This document shows, in pieces, positions 28,763-37,355 of a stretch of 64,000 nt of DNA. The notes under the pieces are model-generated. The model saw nothing but the letters and a program-made list of their open reading frames with translations. It was not told where the DNA came from and did no database searches. Source of the stretch: Comamonas composti DSM 21721 (lineage in GTDB: Bacteria; Pseudomonadota; Gammaproteobacteria; Burkholderiales; Burkholderiaceae_C); contig NZ_AUCQ01000002.1 of the NCBI RefSeq assembly GCF_000429845.1, forward strand, positions 124,001-188,000. The letters are read 5' to 3'. The translations under genes were made by a program, and so were the position numbers. Position 1 is the first letter of the stretch. The number at the start of each line of letters is the position of its first letter.

Positions 28763-29608
28763 ATGCTTGATCGCATTACCGCCTCCCTCCCCTCGCTGGC
28801 CCCGGCTGAGCAACGCGTGGCCCGCCTGGTGCTCGCCGACCCACGCTCTTTTGCACAGCTTCCCGTACGCGAACTGGCAGAGCGCGCGCAGGTCAGCAAG
28901 CCGACGGTGGTGCGCTTTTGCCGCAGCATGGGCTATGACGGCCTGGCCGACTTCAAGCTCAAGCTGGCCGGCAGCGTGAGCGAGGGCGTGCCCTTCATCC
29001 ACCGCAGCGTGGACAGCGACGACAAGACCGGCGACGTCATGGTCAAGGTCGTGGACAACGCGGTGGCCGCCTTCCTCCAGTACCGCAATGCCGCCAGCAG
29101 CGCCTCCCTGGAGCAGGCAGCCCGGGCGATTGCCGCGACCTCGCAGACCGGCAGGCGCATAGAGTTCTACGGCGCAGGCAACTCAGGCATTGTTGCCCAG
29201 GATGCACAACACAAATTCTTTCGTCTGGGCGTGACCAGTCTTGCGACCAGCGATGGCCACATGCAGGTCATGAGCGCCACATTACTCGGGCCTGGGGACT
29301 GCGCGATCATCGTCTCCAACTCCGGGCGCACGCGCGATCTCATGGATGCAGCCGACATCGCGCGCAAGAATGGGGCCACCACCATCGCCATCACGGCCAG
29401 CGGCTCGCCCCTGGCTGCGGCCTGCCAGATTCATCTGGCGGCCGATCACCCCGAGGGCTACGATCGCTACAGCCCCATGGTTTCGCGCCTGCTGCACCTG
29501 TTGGTCATCGATGTGCTGGCCACCTGCGTGGCACTGCGCATAGGCCCCAGCCTGCAGCCCGCGCTGCAGCGCATGAAGAACAATTTGCGTGCCAAACGTT
29601 ACACCTAG
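28763..29608 (+). CDS. hexR: RpiR-family transcriptional regulator, HexR-like
   Basis: This 281-residue regulator has an N-terminal helix-turn-helix of the RpiR type (LAPAEQRVARLVLADPRSFAQLPVRELAERAQVSKPTVVRFCRSMGYDGLADFKLKLA) and a C-terminal sugar-phosphate-binding SIS domain (GAGNSGIVAQDAQHKFFRLG, IVSNSGRTRDL). HexR binds an Entner-Doudoroff intermediate (KDPG) and represses central-carbon genes in other Proteobacteria. Divergence from tal-pgi makes these the likely targets. I searched by eye for a TGTAAT-type palindrome between them and found only half-sites. Confidence 0.83.
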   Translation: MLDRITASLPSLAPAEQRVARLVLADPRSFAQLPVRELAERAQVSKPTVVRFCRSMGYDGLADFKLKLAGSVSEGVPFIHRSVDSDDKTGDVMVKVVDNAVAAFLQYRNAASSASLEQAARAIAATSQTGRRIEFYGAGNSGIVAQDAQHKFFRLGVTSLATSDGHMQVMSATLLGPGDCAIIVSNSGRTRDLMDAADIARKNGATTIAITASGSPLAAACQIHLAADHPEGYDRYSPMVSRLLHLLVIDVLATCVALRIGPSLQPALQRMKNNLRAKRYT

Positions 29609-29616
29609 CCTCTGAA

Positions 29617-30114
29617 TCAGGAGCGACCATAAGTCGCCGTGAATGTGGCCTTGCCCAGACTGGTCGCATTGACCATGAAGCCAGCCAGAGCGGCCGTGGC
29701 ATCGTCAGGAATATCCAGCCTCTCCACCGACAAGGCATGGACCGTGAACACATAGCGGTGCGGCTTGTCACCGGGCGGCGGGCAGACACCGCCCCACGCA
29801 TGGACGCCGAAGTCGTTGCGAATCTGGCGTGCAGATGCCGGCAGGTTGGCACCGCCGACCGCACCCGCATTCGCGGCAAGCTCGAATGTTCCCGCCGGAA
29901 TGTCCACCACAAACCAGTGCCACCACCCGGAGCCCGTGGGTGCATCGGGATCGTACATGGTGAGCACAAAGCTCTTGGTACCCACGGGAGCCCCCTTCCA
30001 GGCCAAGGCTGGAGATTGGTTGCGGCCAGAGCAGCCAAAGCCATCGAACTCGAATCGCTGATCAATGGCCGAATCGGCAGCAATTTCGGGACTGGTCAGC
30101 ATGAACTCGCTCAT
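29617..30114 (-). CDS. YbhB/YbcL-type PEBP family protein
   Basis: This 165-residue protein belongs to the phosphatidylethanolamine-binding (Raf kinase inhibitor-like) family. It has the bacterial motifs GRNQSPALAW, DPDAPTGSGWWHWFVVDIPA, and a GVCPPPGDKPHRYVFTVHAL block with the conserved ligand-pocket residues. No signal peptide is visible, so it is cytosolic, like E. coli YbhB. The biochemical role of bacterial PEBPs is not established. It is convergent with hexR, eight bases apart, with no separate terminator. Confidence 0.9.
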   Translation of the reverse strand: MSEFMLTSPEIAADSAIDQRFEFDGFGCSGRNQSPALAWKGAPVGTKSFVLTMYDPDAPTGSGWWHWFVVDIPAGTFELAANAGAVGGANLPASARQIRNDFGVHAWGGVCPPPGDKPHRYVFTVHALSVERLDIPDDATAALAGFMVNATSLGKATFTATYGRS

Positions 30115-30203
30115 GAAATCTCCTTATGACGTGACAGCAAAAGACCGAGTATGCCAAGAGCATGCTGGCGGCCTTGGGATAGAGCCTGGGCAATCGCCCA
30201 AGA

Positions 30204-31430
30204 CTATGGTTTTTGGCCCGGCAAAGGCATGGCCTGCTCGATGAGGCTGGCATGCAGGGCAGCGCCCAGCGGTAGCACTTCGTCATTGAAGTCATAGCGA
30301 CTGCTGTGCAAGGGCATGCCGGGCTGGCTGCCCTGCGCCTGGCCCAGACGCAGATAGGCGCCAGGCTTGTGCTGGAGCATGAAGGAAAAGTCCTCGGCTC
30401 CCATACTGGGTTCTAGGTTTCTGTCCAGATTTTCCTGACCCACGAGGCTCTGGGCCACATCAGCGGCAAATGCGGCCTCGGCCTCTGTATTGATGGTCGC
30501 AGGAAACAGGCGCTCGTAGCTCACTTGAGCCGTTGCCCCCAGCCCCAGGGCCACAGCGCTGCAGATCTCCTGCAAGCGCTGCTCCAGCCTGTCCTGTATG
30601 GCGGCGTCAAAACTGCGCACCGTGCCCACCAGCGTGGCCTTGCCAGGCATTACGCTGAAAGCCCCGAGATCGCCGGCCTGCACCGCGCACAGACTGATGA
30701 CTGCACTGTCGATGGCGCGCACATTGCGCGCCACGATGCTCTGCACCGCCGTCGTGATATGGGCTGCGGCAAGCACCACATCCACAGTCTGGTAAGGGTG
30801 GGCCCCATGACCACCACGGCCGGAGACTTCTATGGTGATGCGGTCTGCAGCCGCCATCATGGCCCCCATATTGATGCCAATGGTTCCTGCACGCATCGCG
30901 GGCCAGTTGTGCATCGCATAGATGGACTGCACCGGGAAGCGCTCGAACAGGCCATCCGCAATCATGGCCTTGGCGCCGCCGCGGCCCTCTTCGGCGGGTT
31001 GGAAGATCAGCACAGCCGTGCCATCAAAACACCGCGTCGCTGCCAGATAACGTGCCGCCCCGACCAGCATGGCCGTATGACCATCATGACCACAGCCATG
31101 CATGAGCCCGGGTTTGGTGGAGCACCAGGAAAACTCGTTGTGCTCAACCATGGACAAGGCATCCATATCGGCCCTCAGGCCCACCATGGCTCCCGAGCCC
31201 TGCCCCTGGCCGCGAATCACGGCCACCAGGCCGGTCTTGCCAATTGCGTCATGGATTTCATCCACACCGCATTGACGCAAGGCCTCCTTGACGCGCGCCG
31301 AGGTGTAGTGCTCCTCAAAGCCCAACTCTGGATGTGCATGCAGTTCACGCCGCAAGGCGGTGAGCTCGGGGTGATACTGCGCTATATGGGTAAAGGCCTT
31401 GCCTGCGGCCTTGAAACGTACGGCGTCCAT
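30204..31430 (-). CDS. M20-family amidohydrolase (hippurate hydrolase-like)
   Basis: This is a 408-residue dimetal amidohydrolase of peptidase family M20D. Metal ligands are visible in LMHGCGHDGHTAML (Cys and His), QPAEEGRGGA (Glu pair), AMHNWP and, near the C-terminus, GAEDFSFML; the lid-domain motif RGGHGAHPYQTVDVV is typical of hippurate/N-acyl amino acid hydrolases. Members release free amino acids from N-acyl or indole conjugates. It has no signal peptide. The upstream porin on the same strand is separated by a hairpin, so co-transcription is not assured. Confidence 0.86.
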   Translation of the reverse strand: MDAVRFKAAGKAFTHIAQYHPELTALRRELHAHPELGFEEHYTSARVKEALRQCGVDEIHDAIGKTGLVAVIRGQGQGSGAMVGLRADMDALSMVEHNEFSWCSTKPGLMHGCGHDGHTAMLVGAARYLAATRCFDGTAVLIFQPAEEGRGGAKAMIADGLFERFPVQSIYAMHNWPAMRAGTIGINMGAMMAAADRITIEVSGRGGHGAHPYQTVDVVLAAAHITTAVQSIVARNVRAIDSAVISLCAVQAGDLGAFSVMPGKATLVGTVRSFDAAIQDRLEQRLQEICSAVALGLGATAQVSYERLFPATINTEAEAAFAADVAQSLVGQENLDRNLEPSMGAEDFSFMLQHKPGAYLRLGQAQGSQPGMPLHSSRYDFNDEVLPLGAALHASLIEQAMPLPGQKP

Positions 31431-31532
31431 CGACTGATCTCATTTATGGGTTTGCGTGTTCACACACCATACCCCAGGAAAAAGCACTTCGAGATTCACA
31501 GGCCTAAGAACGTGTTCACAGCCCAAAACGCA

Positions 31533-31556
31533 CAAGGCCTTCCGAAGAAGGCCTTG
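31533..31556 (-). terminator. Hairpin terminator after the first porin gene
   Basis: The 10-bp stem CAAGGCCTTC 31533-31542 / GAAGGCCTTG 31547-31556 lies just past the porin stop on the minus strand and is followed there by a short T-run. Next to it, CTAAGAACGTGTTCACAG (31504-31521) resembles one end of the MITE-like element and may be a relic. Confidence 0.6.
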
Positions 31557-31574
31557 CAGTTCAGACAGGAGTTA

Positions 31575-32720
31575 TCAGAAGCGGTGACGCAGACCAACGG
31601 TGAAGCCAGTGCGCTTGGTGGCGCCATTGGCATCCAGATTCATGCTGTTGCCACCACTGACCTTGGTGTGGTCGATGGCCACGTAGGCATCGGTACGCTT
31701 GGAGAAAGCGTAGTCGGCGACGGCAACGATGAAGTCAGCCTTGCCATTGAAATTGCCGGTGCCGGAGCCCGATTGCTTGGCGTGATAATAATGCGCGCCA
31801 ATATTGACCTGGGGCGTAACCTGATAGCCCGCACCCACCTTGTACATCTGACGCTTGTTGGCGTCGCCAGCCGAGAAGCCGCCATTGGAAGAACCTGTCC
31901 AATAGGCATTGAGTATGCCTTGGTCGAAAGCTCCGCCTTGAGCAGGCGCTGGGTAATTGTCCTTGCGCTTGTTCAGACCATAACCTGCGTTCAGATACAG
32001 GTTGCCAACACGGTAGGAACCGCCCAGAGACCAAGCATCCACCTTGGTACCTGCGGGCAGCGTGGTCGTGAGATAACCTGCACCGGCAGAAATACCGCTT
32101 TGCGAATAACGCAGATAACCGCCGGCCGTCTTGATTGCACCACCGGTGCTCACTGCCGCGCCGACTTTATCGAAGGTATTGTTTTCGTCAAACGAGTATT
32201 GGAGGCCACCACGCACAGGGCCGAACTCGGCCACGTACTTGATCATATTGCTGGCACGAGCTCCCATGGACATGCCGATTTCTGGCTTGTATGCCTCCAT
32301 GTACGGGGAGTAGGGGAAAGAGGCATAGGTTGAGGTCACCAAGTCGAACAGCATGTTGTACTGACGACCCATGGTGACCTGGCCAAAGCTTTTGCTGCGC
32401 AGACCAACCCAGGATTGCTGGAAGAAATTGGTGCTCGCCGACTCACCCGAGTCGGTCAGAAAACGGGCTTCCACATTGGCGATAGCAGCCAGCCCGCCAC
32501 CCAGGTCTTCAGTGACATTAATGCCCCAGCGGCTTTGGGACATGCCTCCACCAATCATTTGTGTCTTGCTGCCTTTGTTGGCTCCCTCATTATTGGTATG
32601 GCGCACGGCGGCATCAACGATACCGTAGAGTTGAACACTGCTTTGCTGAGCAAAAACCATAGGGGCGCAGCAGGTGACAGCAGCCAGTGCAATTGCTTTC
32701 TTCACGAATGAAAAGTTCAT
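31575..32720 (-). CDS. Gram-negative porin (Burkholderiales trimeric type)
   Basis: This is a 381-residue outer-membrane porin. The signal peptide MNFSFVKKAIALAAVTCCAPMVFAQ is followed by the mature start QSSVQLYGIVDAAVRH, the periplasmic-loop block SRWGINVTEDLGGGLAAIANVEARF, the constriction-loop region SWVGLRSKSFGQVTMGRQYN and the C-terminal phenylalanine (TVGLRHRF) needed for assembly by the Bam complex. The family forms 16-stranded trimeric general or anion-preferring pores. The start is set by the signal peptide at 32720. It is a distant paralogue of the next porin and has its own terminator and promoter region. Confidence 0.92.
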   Translation of the reverse strand: MNFSFVKKAIALAAVTCCAPMVFAQQSSVQLYGIVDAAVRHTNNEGANKGSKTQMIGGGMSQSRWGINVTEDLGGGLAAIANVEARFLTDSGESASTNFFQQSWVGLRSKSFGQVTMGRQYNMLFDLVTSTYASFPYSPYMEAYKPEIGMSMGARASNMIKYVAEFGPVRGGLQYSFDENNTFDKVGAAVSTGGAIKTAGGYLRYSQSGISAGAGYLTTTLPAGTKVDAWSLGGSYRVGNLYLNAGYGLNKRKDNYPAPAQGGAFDQGILNAYWTGSSNGGFSAGDANKRQMYKVGAGYQVTPQVNIGAHYYHAKQSGSGTGNFNGKADFIVAVADYAFSKRTDAYVAIDHTKVSGGNSMNLDANGATKRTGFTVGLRHRF

Positions 32721-32831
32721 TGTGTTGTCTCTCTTGTTTACGATTGGTTTCGGAATTTTCATTCTATGAATCCCAAGCCAACTTTGTCAGAGTTTGCATA
32801 AGCACAACACAGGTATTTCCCTAGCGCAAAA

Positions 32832-32860
32832 AAGAAAACCCGCCAAAGGCGGGTTTTCTT
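32832..32860 (-). terminator. Terminator after the Omp32-type porin
   Basis: A 13-bp stem, AAGAAAACCCGCC 32832-32844 and its complement at 32848-32860, is followed on the minus strand by a T-rich stretch. It insulates the two porin genes. Confidence 0.9.
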
Positions 32861-32896
32861 AGCTTTGAATGACTGCTGGCTCAGGCCAGCCGTGCA

Positions 32897-33961
32897 TTAG
32901 AAAGCGTGACGGATGCCAACTTGCACGCCGGTCTGGCTTTGGCCGCCTTGACCGTTGCTGCCCTTGACTTCGCCGCTGTACACACCCTTGGCTTGCAGAC
33001 CCAGAACGGAGTCATCCTTGTTCTTCAGGTAAGCCACGGTGCCGTACAGAGCCGTACGCTTGGACAGGTTGTGCACATAGCCCAGGCTCAGCTGGTGAGC
33101 CTTGGAGTCGATGGCCTTCTGGTCGTACAGAGCGTACTGCAGCTTGACTTCGCCAACGCCGCCCACGGGAGCCGAAACGCCCAGCAGGTAGTTGTTGTAC
33201 TTGTCGCTGTTCAGGCCCGAGGGCTTGTACTTGATCTGCTGAACTTGGCCCACAACCTTGGCCACGCCGAAGTTGTAGGAAGCGCCCAGTGCCCATTCGT
33301 CGCGGTCAGCGGCAACGCCGTGAGCCGTGGTCTTCAGTTGAGCCAGGGCCAGGGTCACGCTCAGAGGACCTTGGTCGTAGCCGACATTACCGCCGAAGTA
33401 GCGACCGGTCTTGGTGGCACCGCTGGGCTGCTCGTCAAAAGCATAGCTCACAGCAGCGTTGAAACCGCTCATGTTGGGGGTGTAGTACGACACCATGTTG
33501 TTCGAACGGATGGTGTTGCTGTCAGCCAGGCCATTGCTGGCCCAGTCGCGGTAGCCCATGTTCTGGCCGATACCGGTGGCACCGAACAGGTCATACTTCA
33601 GACCAGCGCGGAATGTGGGGGTCAGTTCACGGCCCAGACGGACTTCACCGAAGTTGCCCGACAGACGCACGGTGGACTCACGCTTGAAGTTGAAGCCCGA
33701 GGCGTTGCCGTCGTCACCGAAGATTTCGCCTTCCAGCCAGAAGCCAGCCTTCAGGCCACCGCCCAGGTCTTCCGTGCCACGCAGGCCCAGACGGCTGGTA
33801 GCGTTGCCGCTGGTGCCCACGCCGTAGCGGCTGTCACCAGCGCCGTCCTTGTTCACATAGCTGACGCCAGTGTCCATGATACCGAACAGGGTCACGGAGG
33901 ATTGAGCCATTGCAGCGCCGGAAGCGGCCAGCACGGCCAGGGCGATCAGAGATTTTTTCAT
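32897..33961 (-). CDS. omp32: Omp32-type anion-selective porin
   Basis: The 354-residue product matches, from memory, the Delftia acidovorans porin Omp32 across most of its length: signal peptide MKKSLIALAVLAASGAAMA, mature QSSVTLFGIMDTGVSYVNKD, RLGLRGTEDLGGGLKAGFWLEGEIFGDDGNASGFNF, VGGVGEVKLQYALYDQKAIDSKAHQ and the terminal GVQVGIRHAF. Omp32 is a 16-stranded trimeric pore with a constriction lined by arginines that favours small anions and organic acids. Strong codon bias indicates very high expression. Differences cluster in the external loops (for example residues 110-150), as expected for surface-exposed segments. Confidence 0.93.
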   Translation of the reverse strand: MKKSLIALAVLAASGAAMAQSSVTLFGIMDTGVSYVNKDGAGDSRYGVGTSGNATSRLGLRGTEDLGGGLKAGFWLEGEIFGDDGNASGFNFKRESTVRLSGNFGEVRLGRELTPTFRAGLKYDLFGATGIGQNMGYRDWASNGLADSNTIRSNNMVSYYTPNMSGFNAAVSYAFDEQPSGATKTGRYFGGNVGYDQGPLSVTLALAQLKTTAHGVAADRDEWALGASYNFGVAKVVGQVQQIKYKPSGLNSDKYNNYLLGVSAPVGGVGEVKLQYALYDQKAIDSKAHQLSLGYVHNLSKRTALYGTVAYLKNKDDSVLGLQAKGVYSGEVKGSNGQGGQSQTGVQVGIRHAF

Positions 33962-34286
33962 TGCGATTACTCCAAGGTTGAGAAGGGCGCTTCGCGGAGA
34001 AGAAGAGGCCTAGCCTTGTGCTTCACCGGATTCCCGCGCCAACCTCCTGGTGGGGAAGTTGGGCCTATTGCACCAGAGCACTGCTGCAGGCGCAAAGAAA
34101 TTCACCCAAAAACGCCGCTTGAGCGCCATTTTTGTTGCACTACTGCAACAAACCCTAGGACAACTCCAAGTCGGCCAAGCCTCTTGTCGACCTGCCGTTT
34201 TGCTGTCCACTCAGTGCCCAGCCAGGACAATTGGTGTACCTTCAGTTCAGGGACATGGTTTCGCGACTCCCGCTTCTGGACACGCT
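33962..34286. other. Intergenic region between omp32 and coq7
   Basis: These 325 bases separate divergent genes. They must hold the strong omp32 promoter (minus strand) and the coq7 promoter. The coq7 frame stays open through most of it, but the residues encoded there are not Coq7-like and I do not count them as coding. I see no repeat or RNA gene. Confidence 0.6.
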
Positions 34287-34904
34287 ATGGACAAATTTTT
34301 TACAGCCGCCGATGCTGCATTGCGCACTTTGTTTGCCCGCCCTGCTGCCGCCGAGCGCTCTCCCGCTGCCGGCATGGCCGAAGGCGATCTCTCGGATGAT
34401 GAGCGCAAGCTCGCCGGCGCCTTGATGCGCGTCAACCACGTCGGTGAAGTCTGCGCCCAGGCCCTGTACAACGCCCAGGCCATGGTCACGCGTGACATGC
34501 AGTTGCGCGAGCATCTGCTGGAGGCTGCGCGCGAGGAGACCGATCACCTTGCCTGGACACGCGAGCGCCTGGACGCCCTCGGCGACCGCCCCAGCCTGCT
34601 CAATCCACTATGGTTTGCGGGTGCGTTTGCCATAGGCGTGGTTGCAGCCAGGATCAGCGATGCGGCAAGCCTGGGTTTCGTGGTGGAGACGGAAAACCAG
34701 GTCTCCGTCCACCTGGAAAGCCATCTGGGCCGCCTGCCTGAGGAAGACCAGGCCTCGATTGCCGTCGTGGCCCGCATGAAGGAAGACGAGGAGCGCCATG
34801 CCCAGGCTGCGCTGGACGAAGGCGCCGTGATCCTGCCGCCCGCAGTCCAGTCCTTGATGCGCATCGCGGCCAAGGTCATGACCACGACGGCCCACAGGAT
34901 CTGA
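34287..34904 (+). CDS. coq7: Demethoxyubiquinone hydroxylase Coq7 (UbiF-equivalent)
   Basis: Coq7 is a membrane-associated diiron monooxygenase that performs the last ring hydroxylation of ubiquinone synthesis in bacteria without UbiF. The 205-residue product carries the diiron ligands in two repeats: [14 protein letters not shown] and EETDHLAW, then [14 protein letters not shown] and [12 protein letters not shown]. The ATG at 34287 begins the conserved helix [15 protein letters not shown]. It stands alone, convergent with the OsmC gene. Confidence 0.94.
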   Translation: MDKFFTAADAALRTLFARPAAAERSPAAGMAEGDLSDDERKLAGALMRVNHVGEVCAQALYNAQAMVTRDMQLREHLLEAAREETDHLAWTRERLDALGDRPSLLNPLWFAGAFAIGVVAARISDAASLGFVVETENQVSVHLESHLGRLPEEDQASIAVVARMKEDEERHAQAALDEGAVILPPAVQSLMRIAAKVMTTTAHRI

Positions 34905-34928
34905 GAGCGTGTTCACGCTCTGAGCCGC

Positions 34929-35381
34929 TCAGCCTTCGACAATATCGAAACCCGTGGTGATCTGCGCCGTCTTGCCCAGCATGATGGAGGCCGAGCAGTA
35001 TTTGTCGTGGCTCATGGCGATGGCGCGCTCCACCGCCGCAGGCGGCAGGTTCTGGCCGCTCACCGTGAACTGCATATGTATCTTGGTGAAGACCTTGGGA
35101 TCGACATCCGCGCGCTCGGCCGACAGCTTGACGCTGCAGCCTTTGACCGCATGGCGGCCGCGCTTGAGTATCAACACCACGTCATAGGCCGTGCAGCCGC
35201 CGGCCCCTGCGAGCAGCATCTCCATGGGCCTGGGCGCAAAGTTCTGCCCGCCATTCGCAGGATGGGCCGCATCGGGCGCCCCATCCATGCTCACGATGTG
35301 GCCGCTGCCGGTCTCGGCCACAAAACCCATGCCGGAGCGCATGCCCGTGGCTGCCCCTGTCCAACTTACCGTGCATTCCAT
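34929..35381 (-). CDS. OsmC-family peroxidase-like protein
   Basis: The 150-residue protein has the OsmC/YhfA fold with both redox cysteines, in AGAGGCTAYDVVLIL and SHDKYCSASIMLGKTA. OsmC proteins reduce organic hydroperoxides; the YhfA subgroup, to which the FAPRPMEMLLAGAGGC motif points, is less well characterised. It is cytosolic. It is convergent with coq7 (24 bases apart) and faces the candidate small RNA upstream. Confidence 0.88.
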   Translation of the reverse strand: MECTVSWTGAATGMRSGMGFVAETGSGHIVSMDGAPDAAHPANGGQNFAPRPMEMLLAGAGGCTAYDVVLILKRGRHAVKGCSVKLSAERADVDPKVFTKIHMQFTVSGQNLPPAAVERAIAMSHDKYCSASIMLGKTAQITTGFDIVEG

Positions 35382-35470
35382 CTGAAACCTCTCAAAAACT
35401 GTTGCAATTTTGCATCAAATCCACAAAAACCCTGATTTTGCTGCATCGCAGCAGTCATCGTGATTAGAAT

Positions 35471-35619
35471 GCAGACAAGCGTTACCTAGAGGGTTAACCC
35501 GAAACCTCCAGGTGGACTGCAGATTGTGAGCCATCTCCTTCTGTATCGCAGCGATTGTCTCCTCCACCTCCTCTAATGGTGGATTCCACCTCTGGCTTTG
35601 CAGCCAGAGGTTTTTTTTT
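35471..35619 (+). ncRNA. Candidate small RNA or leader ending in an orphan terminator upstream of ilvA
   Basis: A textbook rho-independent terminator (CCTCTGGCT 35589-35597 / AGCCAGAGG 35602-35610, then nine T) stands 115 bases before ilvA with no protein gene ahead of it on this strand. Upstream are TTGCTG (35438-35443) and TAGAAT (35465-35470) as a possible though widely spaced promoter, overlapped by the dyad TGCTGC-ATC-GCAGCA. The presumed transcript has several complementary segments (AGGTGGA with TCCACCT; ATCG-CAG-CGAT) and a pyrimidine-rich stretch TCTCCTCCACCTCCTC that could pair with ribosome-binding sites. It could be a trans-acting small RNA or an attenuated ilvA leader; I found no Ile/Val/Leu-rich leader peptide. 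Nothing else is seen in this 352-base gap. Confidence 0.45.
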
Positions 35620-35733
35620 GCCTCAACGCATGCGCATTCACCGCACTGCAGCATGCGGCGCAAGCGCCTATGATGATCGGCTGATTTGGGCAGGCCCGCT
35701 GATACGGCCTGCCGTTCAAGCCCTCCTCCAACC

Positions 35734-37287
35734 ATGACCCACCCACTCACCCCAGCCGACTATCTGTCCAAGATCCTCAATGCCCGTGTCTACGACGTAG
35801 CCCTGGAGTCGGATCTGGCGCCGGCCAAGGCACTGAGCCGCCGCCTGCACAACAAGGTGCTGCTCAAGCGCGAAGACCAGCAGCCCGTGTTCAGTTTCAA
35901 GCTGCGCGGGGCCTATAACAAGATGGCTCAGCTCACGCCCGAGCAGTTGAAGAAGGGCGTGATTTGTGCCTCGGCCGGCAACCACGCACAAGGTGTTTCT
36001 CTGAGCGCCCGCAAGATGGGCTGCCGTGCGGTGATCGTGATGCCCACAACGACACCCCAGGTCAAGATCGATGCCGTCGCCGCCCTGGGCGGTGAGGTGG
36101 TGCTGGCTGGCGAGAGCTACAACGATGCCTACAAGCACGCTCTCAAGCTCCAGAAAGAGCAGGGGCTGACCTTTGTGCATCCGTTCGACGACCCCGATGT
36201 GATTGCCGGGCAGGGCACGATTGCCATGGAGATGCTCAGCCAGCTGCAAAAGCTGGGCAGCCCCGAACTCCATGCGGTGTTTGTGGCCATTGGCGGGGGC
36301 GGCCTGATCTCCGGCGTGGCCAACTACATCAAGGCCGTGCGCCCGGACATCAAGGTCATAGGCGTGCACACCAAGGATTCCGACGCCATGCTGCAATCGG
36401 TCAACGCCGGCCAGCGCGTGGAGTTGCCCGACGTGGGCCTGTTTGCCGACGGCACAGCCGTCAAGCTTGTGGGAGAGGAGACTTTCCGTATTGCCAAAGG
36501 CCTGGTCGATGACTATGTGGTCGTGGACACGGATGCGGTCTGTGCGGCCATCAAGGACATTTTTGTGGACACGCGCTCCATCGTCGAGCCTTCGGGCGCG
36601 CTGGCCGTGGCCGCGATCAAGCAGTACGTGGCCAGGCACAAGACCAAGGGCGAGACCTATGCCGCCATTCTGTGCGGCGCGAACATGAACTTCGACCGGC
36701 TGCGCTTCGTGGCCGAGCGCGCCGAGGTCGGCGAAGAGCGCGAGGCCCTGTTTGCGGTCACCATTCCCGAGGAGCATGGCAGCTTCAAGCGCTTTTGTGA
36801 GGTCGTGGGCAAGCTGCCCGGCGGGCCGCGCAGCGTGACGGAGTTCAACTACCGCATCAGCGATGCCAAGCTAGCCCATGTCTTCGTCGGCCTGACCACA
36901 CACGGCAAGGGCGAGTCGGAAAAGATTGCCAAGACCTTTCTGCGCCAGGGCTTCGAGACCCTGGACCTGACCTTTGACGAGATGGCCAAGGAGCATCTGC
37001 GCCACATGGTGGGCGGCCACTCCCCTCTGGCCCAGGACGAAAGACTGCTGCGCTTCGTGTTCCCCGAGCGCCCTGGTGCCCTGTTCAAGTTTCTGAGCCT
37101 GATGGCCCCGAGCTGGAACATCTCGCTGTTCCATTACCGCAACCAGGGTGCGGACTACGGGCGCATCCTGGTAGGCATGCAGGTACCGGCCAAGGACGGC
37201 AAGAAGTTCGACAGCTTTCTCAAGAACCTCGGCTATCCCTGGGTGGAGGAAACCAGCAATCCAGCCTATCAGCTGTTCCTAAAGTAA
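35734..37287 (+). CDS. ilvA: Threonine ammonia-lyase, biosynthetic
   Basis: IlvA deaminates threonine to 2-oxobutyrate, the first step of isoleucine synthesis. The 517-residue product has the PLP-lysine motif FSFKLRGAYNKM (about residue 58), the phosphate-binding IGGGGLISGVANY loop and two C-terminal ACT-like regulatory domains (from about residue 335: EREALFAVTIPEEHGSFKRF and ERLLRFVFPERPGALFKFL), the long form feedback-inhibited by isoleucine. The ATG at 35734 begins the conserved part. A terminator or attenuator precedes it by 115 bases. Confidence 0.96.
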   Translation: MTHPLTPADYLSKILNARVYDVALESDLAPAKALSRRLHNKVLLKREDQQPVFSFKLRGAYNKMAQLTPEQLKKGVICASAGNHAQGVSLSARKMGCRAVIVMPTTTPQVKIDAVAALGGEVVLAGESYNDAYKHALKLQKEQGLTFVHPFDDPDVIAGQGTIAMEMLSQLQKLGSPELHAVFVAIGGGGLISGVANYIKAVRPDIKVIGVHTKDSDAMLQSVNAGQRVELPDVGLFADGTAVKLVGEETFRIAKGLVDDYVVVDTDAVCAAIKDIFVDTRSIVEPSGALAVAAIKQYVARHKTKGETYAAILCGANMNFDRLRFVAERAEVGEEREALFAVTIPEEHGSFKRFCEVVGKLPGGPRSVTEFNYRISDAKLAHVFVGLTTHGKGESEKIAKTFLRQGFETLDLTFDEMAKEHLRHMVGGHSPLAQDERLLRFVFPERPGALFKFLSLMAPSWNISLFHYRNQGADYGRILVGMQVPAKDGKKFDSFLKNLGYPWVEETSNPAYQLFLK

Positions 37288-37288
37288 A

Positions 37289-37311
37289 GAAGAGGCCGTA
37301 ATGGCCTCTTC
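37289..37311 (+). terminator. Weak hairpin after ilvA
   Basis: GAAGAGGCC and GGCCTCTTC form a 9-bp stem two bases past the ilvA stop. There is no strong T-run, so it may reduce rather than stop read-through into cobS. Confidence 0.45.
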
Positions 37312-37355
37312 AGCTTACAGGGCCTGCGCAAGCCGCTCACTTTTTTGAACCGCCC

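Noticed and set aside
34050..34286. N-terminal extension of coq7
   Set aside because: The frame is open but encodes sequence unlike Coq7 and lies in the intergenic promoter region; the ATG at 34287 begins the conserved protein.
34905..34928. GAGAGCGTGTTCACGCTCTGAG after coq7 as a full repeat copy
   Set aside because: It is a short dyad that resembles the end of the MITE-like element, but is too short to call; noted only as a possible relic and as a small terminator-like hairpin.
35471..35619. 6S RNA or a known attenuator as identity for the candidate RNA
   Set aside because: I could not recognise the 6S closing stem and bubble, nor a leader peptide rich in Ile, Val or Leu. Left as an unnamed candidate.
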